This document shows positions 7,100 through 13,966 of a stretch of DNA of 64,000 nt, one piece after another; positions within the stretch are counted from its first letter, which is position 1, and each line of letters opens with the position of its first letter. Source of the DNA: Anaerolinea sp. (GTDB lineage: Bacteria; Chloroflexota; Anaerolineae; Anaerolineales; Villigracilaceae). The translations under genes and the position numbers were made by a program. The stretch lies in assembly GCA_020719725.1 (NCBI GenBank), contig DYPU01000002.1:1-64000 (forward strand). The letters are read 5' to 3'. The notes under the pieces were generated by a model that was given only the letters and a program-made list of their open reading frames with translations, was not told the origin of the DNA and made no database searches.

Positions 7100-8095
7100 A
7101 TGTTTGAGCAACTCAGCAATCTCCCCAAATTACCTTCCCTGAGCAGTATTCGCAAAATGTCAGCCCTGACACGTCGTGAGATGTATCTTGGGTTGGGATT
7201 TTTGTCTCCATGGATTATCGGTTTTTTGGTTTTTACCGTCATCCCACTGGTCGCCAGCCTGGTTTTTAGTTTCATGGACTTAAAAATTACCGATGGTATT
7301 TTTACGTCTCCAAAATTTGTCGGTTTGCAGAACTATGTCGATATGGTGCAAGACCCCCAAGTCTGGAGCACTGGCGCAACCAAAGGATCGATGTGGATCA
7401 CAGTGAAGTTTGGGCTGCTTGCCTTGCCGGTTGGTATATTCTTACCACTGCTCCTGGCGCTCCTGATGAACAACAAAAACCTTAAGGGCCAAAATTTTTT
7501 CCGCAGCATGTTTTACATGCCTTATATTGTGCCTTTTGTAGCATCGGTTTTTCTGTGGGGCGGTATGCTCAACCCCGAAACAGGTTGGATTAACCGGGCT
7601 TTGATGGAACTGGGAATGCCAAAAGAATCTTTACCCACCTGGGCCAATGACATCAACTGGGTTTATCCGAGCTATGTCATTATGGGCATTTGGGGGGTTG
7701 GTAACGCTATGCTTATTATGTTGGCTGGCCTGCAAGGCGTTCCTACTGAACTATATGATGCTGCCCAAATGGATGGCGCCAACCCATGGCAAACTTTTTG
7801 GAATGTCACCTTTCCAATGATTTCGCCGGTAATTTTTTACAACCTAGTCTTGAGCGTGGTGGGGCTATTCCAATATTTTCTGGTGCCACTGGTGGTTAAT
7901 AATGGCACGGGGCGTCCAGGCGGCGCAACCTTATTCTACAATTTGTACTTATATAAAACATTCTTTGTATATCAAGACATGGCATACGGCTCAACCCTGG
8001 CATGGGTACTATTTGCCGTGATACTGGTTGTGACTGTTGCGCTGTTTTCCACTGCCAAATATTGGGTTTATTACGCAGGGGATTCCCGTTCCTAA
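7100..8095 (+). CDS. Sugar ABC transporter permease (MalF/UgpA-like)
   Basis: 331 aa inner-membrane permease with six hydrophobic segments (first at about residues 32-60, WIIGFLVFTVIPLVASLVFS). The EAA loop that docks the ATPase is YDAAQMDGANPWQTFWNVTFP (first 20 conserved; about 215-235). AAAGGAG precedes the ATG. It forms the heterodimeric channel with the next gene, 14 bp downstream. No cognate ATPase is encoded in the window, as usual for CUT1 importers that share an MsmK-like ATPase. Confidence 0.93.
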   Translation: MFEQLSNLPKLPSLSSIRKMSALTRREMYLGLGFLSPWIIGFLVFTVIPLVASLVFSFMDLKITDGIFTSPKFVGLQNYVDMVQDPQVWSTGATKGSMWITVKFGLLALPVGIFLPLLLALLMNNKNLKGQNFFRSMFYMPYIVPFVASVFLWGGMLNPETGWINRALMELGMPKESLPTWANDINWVYPSYVIMGIWGVGNAMLIMLAGLQGVPTELYDAAQMDGANPWQTFWNVTFPMISPVIFYNLVLSVVGLFQYFLVPLVVNNGTGRPGGATLFYNLYLYKTFFVYQDMAYGSTLAWVLFAVILVVTVALFSTAKYWVYYAGDSRS

Positions 8096-8109
8096 CGAGG
8101 AGATGAGAG

Positions 8110-9177
8110 ATGAAAATCACACGAACCAACATCTTAAACGGGTTGAATTCAACCTTTATAACTCTCCTTGTGCTTGCCATTTTGGTTATTTTCCTTTCCC
8201 CGTTTGCCTTTATGGTCTTTACTTCGCTAAAGACCCAGGATCAAATCTCGGTGATTGGTGCTCCTATTTGGCCCGCAGCCCCCTCCACCTTTGACTATAA
8301 CGGCAAAGCTCTGGAAGTCTATACCGTTCCAGCCAACACTTGTGTAGGCAGTGACCCGGCCGACACCTCCACCGTCGATTTAGGCATTTTCAAAAAAGGT
8401 CGCCAGGAAAGCATTTTTGTTGATCCAAATAACCTGGATCGTGGCGAGTTTACCTGCAAAGTTTCTTATCGCGCGCTGGAACGACCCTGGAAGTTTTCGC
8501 CCACCTGGTCGAACTACACCGAAGTATGGGAAACGATTGAGTTTCCAAAGTTACTTTGGAATACCTTTATGTACGCCGTACTATCAAACGTGGGCGTAAT
8601 TATTTCCTGCACCCTGGTGGCCTATGGCTTTTCCCGGTTCCGCTTCCCGGGGCGTGATTTTCTGTTTGTGTTGCTCATTTCAACAATTTTCCTGCCGGGA
8701 ACGGTAACAGTTATTCCGCAATTTGCTTTCTTCCAGAAAATTGGCTGGGTGGGCACCTGGTTGCCGCTGATTGTTCCCACTTTTTTTGCGAATGCCTATG
8801 ATGTTTTTCTCATGCGCCAATATTTTATGACTTTGCCTCGTGAACTGGATGAAGCTGCCATGATTGATGGCGCAGGCCCCTTCCGCGTCCTCTTCTCGGT
8901 CATTTTGCCCCAGTCTTATCCTGTGCTGATGGCTGTCACCGTTTTCCACATTGTTTATGCCTGGAATGACTATTTTGGCCCGCTCATTTACCTTTCCACC
9001 AACCGTGAAAACTGGCCTATTTCCATTGCGCTTTCCACCTTCAATGGCATTTACGGGCAAAAGCCGCAACTCATTCAAGCCGGTGCTTTGATGACCCTTA
9101 TCTTGCCGCTGATCCTCTTCTTTGTTGCACAGCGCTTCTTTGTCCAGGGCATTGTTGTGACCGGGGTTGAAAAATAA
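8110..9177 (+). CDS. Sugar ABC transporter permease (MalG/UgpE-like) with enlarged outer loop
   Basis: 355 aa, longer than the usual 270-300 aa. The extra length is an approximately 100-residue extracytoplasmic segment between TM1 (about 17-38) and TM2, containing several acidic residues and two cysteines (NTCVGSDPAD and EFTCKV). The EAA loop is DEAAMIDGAGPFRVLFSVIL. Six membrane helices are visible. GAGGAG precedes the ATG, 14 bp after the first permease. The stop codon lies next to the start of the following hydrolase gene, so the genes are likely co-transcribed. Confidence 0.92.
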   Translation: MKITRTNILNGLNSTFITLLVLAILVIFLSPFAFMVFTSLKTQDQISVIGAPIWPAAPSTFDYNGKALEVYTVPANTCVGSDPADTSTVDLGIFKKGRQESIFVDPNNLDRGEFTCKVSYRALERPWKFSPTWSNYTEVWETIEFPKLLWNTFMYAVLSNVGVIISCTLVAYGFSRFRFPGRDFLFVLLISTIFLPGTVTVIPQFAFFQKIGWVGTWLPLIVPTFFANAYDVFLMRQYFMTLPRELDEAAMIDGAGPFRVLFSVILPQSYPVLMAVTVFHIVYAWNDYFGPLIYLSTNRENWPISIALSTFNGIYGQKPQLIQAGALMTLILPLILFFVAQRFFVQGIVVTGVEK

Positions 9178-9178
9178 T

Positions 9179-10582
9179 ATGAGAAACGTAAAACGTAACC
9201 TTCGCCCAATCTTCATACTCATTACGTTTTACGTTTCTTTCTTTGCTCTGCTGGCCTGCACTGCCCAGCCGGTCAGCCTGCCGATTGTCACTGAACCCGC
9301 GCCTGCCGCACCAACACCTATTTCATTGCCAACTTTTACGCCTGCGCCGTCCCCCGTCCCCGGCGGCTTGTATGTGGACGCGGGTCAGTCTTTAGGCCAA
9401 ATTAGCCCTGTTTTTTATGGCACAAACTGGGGCCCCTGGTTGGGCGTTCCCCCGGCGATGCTGCCAACCATTTCATCTCTTGGGTTGAAAATAATCCGCT
9501 TCCCTGGTGGCCATTGGGGCGACCAGAACACTGTTAGCAAAAGCCAGATTGATATGTTGATGTCTTTCTGTAAGCAGTGGGGAGCCGAGCCGTTTTTCCA
9601 CGTTCGGCTGGCGGGTAGCAGCCCTGCCGAAGCTGCCGAGATGGTGCGTTATGTCAACATTGAAAAAGGCTATCATGTTCGTTACTGGGGGATCGGTAAT
9701 GAAGCTAATTTATTTGCCAATGATCAAGTTATGAATTTGCCGGGCTATACTGCCGAGCAATTTTCTACCGATTGGCGTTTTTTTGCCGAGGCGATGAAGG
9801 AAGTTGACCCTTCGATCAAGCTGATAGGGCCCGAAACTAGCCAGTTTATTGCGCAACCAACGGCCAGTTACGGTAACGAGTTTGATGAGTGGTTGATCAC
9901 TTTCCTTAAGAAAAATGCTGATTTGGTGGATGTGGTGGCCGTTCATCGTTATCCCTTCCCGGCCTCCGTTCAGAGCGGCCCGCCCACCAAAGACCAGTTG
10001 CGCGCCAACTCGGTTGAGTGGGACACAATCATTCCTCGATTGCATAGCCTGGTGCGCGAACATACCGGGCGTGATTTACCGGTTGCCATTACCGAGCTAA
10101 ATTCGTCCTGGTCTCCTAATACCGGCGGCGAAGCTACCATGGATTCGCACTTTAACGGAATCTGGTTTGCAGATGTGATGGGCCGCATGATTAAGCAGGA
10201 TACCTTCATGCTTCAACAGTTTGCCGTCAGTGGAAAATTTGGCATGATGGGCCGCGACCAGCTTTTTAGCCAGGGACTGGTTTACCAGATGTACAACCGT
10301 TTTGGCACAGAACGCATCTATGCCGCGACCGATCAACAATATGTCACCATTTACGCCGCAAAACGCCCGGATGGGGCCCTAACCTTGATGGTGATTAACC
10401 TGAATTCGGGGCCGAAAACGATAGAACTAAAGGTGGACGGTTTTCAAGCCGATCAAGCGGAAGTTTGGCTATTGGATTTGGAACATTCTGCCGAACAGGT
10501 TGCCTCGGTTTCCTTTAGCGCGGTCAATACACTTAGCCTTTCCCCAGAATCCGTTACGCTTTATATTTTGCCCGCACCCTAA
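9179..10582 (+). CDS. Secreted clan GH-A glycoside hydrolase (GH51/GH39-like)
   Basis: 467 aa. Lipoprotein signal (hydrophobic stretch IFILITFYVSFFALLAC, lipobox LLAC), then a Pro/Thr linker and a TIM-barrel domain. GIGNEANL holds the acid/base Glu after the conserved Asn, and VAITELNSSW the likely nucleophile Glu, the clan GH-A pattern. A small beta domain ends the protein. It resembles alpha-L-arabinofuranosidase-type enzymes, but the family cannot be fixed by eye. The ATG at 9179 is preferred to a TTG at 9167. The signal-peptide region is built on a perfect 16-bp inverted repeat (9183-9198 and 9222-9237). It directly follows the importer permeases. Confidence 0.78.
   Translation: MRNVKRNLRPIFILITFYVSFFALLACTAQPVSLPIVTEPAPAAPTPISLPTFTPAPSPVPGGLYVDAGQSLGQISPVFYGTNWGPWLGVPPAMLPTISSLGLKIIRFPGGHWGDQNTVSKSQIDMLMSFCKQWGAEPFFHVRLAGSSPAEAAEMVRYVNIEKGYHVRYWGIGNEANLFANDQVMNLPGYTAEQFSTDWRFFAEAMKEVDPSIKLIGPETSQFIAQPTASYGNEFDEWLITFLKKNADLVDVVAVHRYPFPASVQSGPPTKDQLRANSVEWDTIIPRLHSLVREHTGRDLPVAITELNSSWSPNTGGEATMDSHFNGIWFADVMGRMIKQDTFMLQQFAVSGKFGMMGRDQLFSQGLVYQMYNRFGTERIYAATDQQYVTIYAAKRPDGALTLMVINLNSGPKTIELKVDGFQADQAEVWLLDLEHSAEQVASVSFSAVNTLSLSPESVTLYILPAP
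9183..9237. repeat. Perfect 16-bp inverted repeat inside a signal-peptide coding region
   Basis: GAAACGTAAAACGTAA (9183-9198) and its exact reverse complement TTACGTTTTACGTTTC (9222-9237) are separated by 23 nt. Each arm is itself a repeat of a seven-base unit (AAACGTA). The element encodes most of residues 2-20 of the hydrolase. It looks like a short intergenic-type palindromic repeat that has been absorbed into the reading frame. Confidence 0.8.
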
Positions 10583-10594
10583 AAGGATATTTCT

Positions 10595-11563
10595 GTGAGG
10601 CGCCAATTTTTTATCTTGAGCTTTATTTTTCTTCTCCTGGGGGGATGTCTACCGCAGAAGACATCCCCCTCTCCTTTGATTGAGCCGGTTTTGCCAACCC
10701 CGGCGGCAGTTCGTTTTCGGGTATTGGCTTATGTGACGGAAGATACCATCCCTGAGTTGATTGCTTACGAGAAGCTGACGCATATCAACTATGCTTTTTT
10801 ACTGCCTCGCGCGGATGGAACCTTTCGGGATGTGACCAACCCCTGGAAGTTGAAAAAAATTATCGAAATGGCGCACCAGCGCGATGTGAGTGTGCTGGTT
10901 TCGGTCGGTGGCTGGGGGCTTCACAACGAGTTTGAAGCTATCGCCGTAGACCCGGCGCTGCGCGCGGTTTTTGTCCAAAATTTGGCCGATTATGCCGAAA
11001 AATATCAACTGGATGGCATCGATATTGATTGGGAATACCCGGTTGCGGGATTGTCAGATGCTAATTATCTGGCGCTGATGCGTGAGCTGCGCGCGGCTTT
11101 GCCTGCCGGGATTTTATTGACCACGGCTGTGCCAGCTTACGGAGACAACGCGGAGGGTATTCCGGCGGAAGCCTTTGAAGTGCTGGATTTTGCCAACTTG
11201 ATGGTCTACGATATGGCGCATGAGGCCCATGCCACGTTGGAAATGGCTGAACAGGCTCTGGAGTATTGGGCTGGGCGTGGGTTGGCGCGTGAAAAAATGG
11301 TATTGGGTGTGCCTTTTTACAGCCGTCCTGGTGAGGTTCCGTATCGCAAATTGGTTGCCAGTGATCCTGCTGCGGCTCAGGTGGATCGCTTTGAGTTTGC
11401 TGGGGCGATGCAGTATTACAACGGGATTCCAACCATGCAGGCCAAGACCCACCTGGCTTTGGAACGCGCTTCGGGAATTATGTTTTGGGCTTTGTCGCAA
11501 GATGCGACGGATGAATATTCTTTGTTGTCTGCAATTCACCAGGTGGTAACCTCTCAACCTTAA
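10595..11563 (+). CDS. GH18 family glycoside hydrolase lipoprotein (chitinase/spore-peptidase-like fold)
   Basis: 322 aa. GTG start with AAAAGGA upstream; lipoprotein signal ending LLLGGC (Cys18). The TIM barrel carries the GH18 signature DGIDIDWE (residues 140-147: D140, D143, D145 and catalytic E147), plus SVGGW (about 103-107) on beta-3 and the late MFWALSQD strand. Substrate-assisted hydrolysis of beta-1,4-GlcNAc links is the family mechanism. The compact size, with no insertion domain, also fits GH18 enzymes of the YaaH/SleL type, so chitin, peptidoglycan-like or N-glycan substrates are all possible. A terminator follows the gene. Confidence 0.9.
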   Translation: MRRQFFILSFIFLLLGGCLPQKTSPSPLIEPVLPTPAAVRFRVLAYVTEDTIPELIAYEKLTHINYAFLLPRADGTFRDVTNPWKLKKIIEMAHQRDVSVLVSVGGWGLHNEFEAIAVDPALRAVFVQNLADYAEKYQLDGIDIDWEYPVAGLSDANYLALMRELRAALPAGILLTTAVPAYGDNAEGIPAEAFEVLDFANLMVYDMAHEAHATLEMAEQALEYWAGRGLAREKMVLGVPFYSRPGEVPYRKLVASDPAAAQVDRFEFAGAMQYYNGIPTMQAKTHLALERASGIMFWALSQDATDEYSLLSAIHQVVTSQP

Positions 11564-11592
11564 GAGTTTTGATGCTTTTGCGTGGCCCATTC

Positions 11593-11626
11593 AGGGAACG
11601 GTGATTGGTCCCGTTCCCTTTTCTTT
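11593..11626 (+). terminator. Intrinsic terminator after GH18 gene
   Basis: AGGGAACGG pairs with CCGTTCCCT (9 bp, 9-nt loop) and runs into TTTTCTTT. It probably ends the LacI/importer/hydrolase transcript. Confidence 0.78.
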
Positions 11627-11649
11627 CACCAATTTTCATTGAGGTTATC

Positions 11650-12888
11650 ATGAATCATATTTCTCCGGCAGTTCGCACGATTTTGTTGGTTTGGTTGGGC
11701 TGGTTTGTGGTTTTGTTCGGAATTCAGGTGGTGACGCCGATGCGTTTAAACCTGAAACGGCCCGATCAAGCCGTGGCCTGGTCGGCTCAGGAAACAACCC
11801 TGGCAAACAAAAAAAATAATCCGCTGATTGCTGATCCGTTTTTGAATGAGCAGGTTTCGTGGGATTCGGAATATTACCTTTCGATTGCGCTGCATGGCTA
11901 TGATGATCGCAGCGCAGGCATGGATTGGCTGACCTCCGATTCTGGTGAGGAGCGTTCGCTCAATTATGCTTTTTTCCCGCTTTATCCCCAGTTAATCAAT
12001 CTTTTCTATCGCATTTTGGCTCCGTTTACGGCTCCGCTGACTGATTTGGCGCGGGGCGCGCTGGCTGGGGTGATGGTTTCGCTCTTGGGTACGTTGGCGG
12101 CCATGTTTGCGCTTTATGACATGCTGGCTGGTGAAATGGACGAAAATGACCGTTTGCGGGCTGTTTTCTATTTTCTTATTTTCCCCTCGGCCTTTTTTAT
12201 GGCGATGGTGTACACCGAGGGCTTGTTTATGGGGATTTCTTTTAGCGTTTTGGCGCTCAGTAAGCGTGGAAAATGGGTGTGGGCCTCACTGTTGGCAATT
12301 CTCGCGCCCTGGACGCGGGCGGTGGGGGCGGCTTTGTTCATTGCGCTGGCTGTGCGCTGGCTGCTTAGTGTGGATTGGAAGCAGCCGCTCAGGCCTCAGG
12401 TGACTCGTAATTTTTTTATGCAAGGATTATTCGCCACGTTTCCAGCGCTTTCTTACTATGCCTGGCGTTTATCAGACTTTGGCAAAGGTTGGGAAGTGGC
12501 TCAGCAGTGGTTTGGCCGCGTGGAATTGGGCTTTCAGCAAACCCTGGGCGCGTACGCCTGGCAGTTGGAACACGCCGCCACTCACCCTGAATCGCAGGTT
12601 TATTTTGCGCTGGATTTTCTCTGTCTGGCATTGGCCGTGCTGTCCAGTCTGGTCTACTTGCGGAAAGACCCGGCCCTGGCTTTGTTTGGGCTGGCGGTCA
12701 TCATTCTTTCGGCTTTTAGCGGCGGCGGACAAGGCCTGGCGCGTTATGTTTTGCCTGTTCCGGCCATGTATATCACTTTGGCGCGTTTGGGCCGCAACCC
12801 GGCCTTCGACCGCACCTGGACGCTTGCCAGCGCTTTTACGATGGGCCTTTCAGCGGTCTTATTTGCGTTTGATTTTTGGGTTGGATAA
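11650..12888 (+). CDS. PIG-V-like mannosyltransferase family membrane protein
   Basis: 412 aa with about nine hydrophobic helices. After TM1 an extracytoplasmic segment holds VSWDSEYYLSIALHGYD and then NYAFFPLYPQLINLFYR, the hallmark of PIG-V/GT76-like GT-C enzymes (catalytic Asp in the WDS motif). These use a polyprenyl-phosphate sugar donor at the outer face of the membrane. The ATG at 11650 (GAGG upstream) is chosen because an earlier in-frame start lies inside the preceding terminator. Its place between GH18 and GH26 genes is odd for a biosynthetic enzyme; it may glycosylate the exported lipoproteins or a surface glycan. The substrate is unknown. Confidence 0.75.
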   Translation: MNHISPAVRTILLVWLGWFVVLFGIQVVTPMRLNLKRPDQAVAWSAQETTLANKKNNPLIADPFLNEQVSWDSEYYLSIALHGYDDRSAGMDWLTSDSGEERSLNYAFFPLYPQLINLFYRILAPFTAPLTDLARGALAGVMVSLLGTLAAMFALYDMLAGEMDENDRLRAVFYFLIFPSAFFMAMVYTEGLFMGISFSVLALSKRGKWVWASLLAILAPWTRAVGAALFIALAVRWLLSVDWKQPLRPQVTRNFFMQGLFATFPALSYYAWRLSDFGKGWEVAQQWFGRVELGFQQTLGAYAWQLEHAATHPESQVYFALDFLCLALAVLSSLVYLRKDPALALFGLAVIILSAFSGGGQGLARYVLPVPAMYITLARLGRNPAFDRTWTLASAFTMGLSAVLFAFDFWVG

Positions 12889-12890
12889 TT

Positions 12891-13946
12891 TTGACGACGA
12901 GACAGATCACCTGGGCTTTTTTGACAGCCTGCGCTGTATGGGCCGCGGCTTGCAGCGCTGCTGAGACTGGGCTTCCGGCAACGCCTGCCCCAACAGCTAC
13001 CCCTGTCCCTGAATATGCAGCGCTTTCCCATATTTATTTTGGCGTTTTTTCGGCTGGAACTGAGCTGGAGCAAGAACTGGGCCAAAAATTTACAGCGCAA
13101 TTGTATTACCACCGCTGGGGAGCGCCATTGGGTATTCAGACCTTTGCAGAAAATGCCAAAAATGGCTGGATAACAATGCCTACCTGGGAATATCGCCCAA
13201 GTTTTGGCGTGGATAGCCCCTATATTTTGCAGCCTCTGAAAGCCATTTTGGACGGACAGCAGGATGACTATCTGCGGGCCTTCGCCAGGCAGTCCGCTAC
13301 TTTTGGCAAACCCATCCTGTTGCGCTGGGGCCACGAAATGAACGGCGATTGGTATCCCTGGAGTGGCGCAAGAAATGGCGGCGCACTACCAGACCAATAC
13401 GGCAACCTCCAAAAAGCGGATGGGCCAGAGCTATTTGTGGATACCTACCGCTATATACACAAAATTTTTGAGCAAGAACAAGCTGAAAATGTGCTCTGGG
13501 TCTGGTGTCCTAATGTGGCGATGACCGGCGCGCTGGGCGAACCCTGGAATGCAATTTCTAACTACTATCCGGGTGATGAATATGTCGATTGGTTATGCGT
13601 GGATGGTTACAACTGGGGTTCCAGCCAAAGCTGGAGTAAATGGCAAACGTTTGACGAAATTTATGCCGAAACGTATGCCCAGTTGCAAGCCATCAACCCA
13701 TCCAAACCAATGATGATCGGTGAATTTGCCTCGTCCGAAGAAGGCGGCGACAAAGCCGCCTGGATTGCAGACACCTTTCAACGCATCCCAACCGCGTATC
13801 CACAACTCCGTATGATTTTCTGGTTTCACATCAACAAAGAAACTGATTGGCGAATTAATTCATCCCAGGCCAGCCTGGAGGCTTTCAAACAAGGGTTTTT
13901 AGACCCGGTTTGGGATGCAGAACCCTGGCCTGCACTTCTTCCATAA
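12891..13946 (+). CDS. GH26 family beta-mannanase-like lipoprotein
   Basis: About 351 aa. Hydrolyses beta-1,4-mannan or related beta-glycans. The lipoprotein signal ends WAAAC, followed by a Thr/Pro/Ala linker. The GH26 acid/base motif RWGHEMNGDWYPWS is at about residues 145-158, and the nucleophile motif MMIGEFASSE lies some 120 residues later. The start is uncertain: TTG at 12891 lies two bases after the previous stop, another TTG at 12876 overlaps the previous gene, and neither has a clear Shine-Dalgarno. The tight spacing suggests translational coupling to the PIG-V-like gene. GH94 follows after 20 bp. Confidence 0.88.
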   Translation: MTTRQITWAFLTACAVWAAACSAAETGLPATPAPTATPVPEYAALSHIYFGVFSAGTELEQELGQKFTAQLYYHRWGAPLGIQTFAENAKNGWITMPTWEYRPSFGVDSPYILQPLKAILDGQQDDYLRAFARQSATFGKPILLRWGHEMNGDWYPWSGARNGGALPDQYGNLQKADGPELFVDTYRYIHKIFEQEQAENVLWVWCPNVAMTGALGEPWNAISNYYPGDEYVDWLCVDGYNWGSSQSWSKWQTFDEIYAETYAQLQAINPSKPMMIGEFASSEEGGDKAAWIADTFQRIPTAYPQLRMIFWFHINKETDWRINSSQASLEAFKQGFLDPVWDAEPWPALLP

Positions 13947-13966
13947 TTTCGAAAGAGAGATTCATT

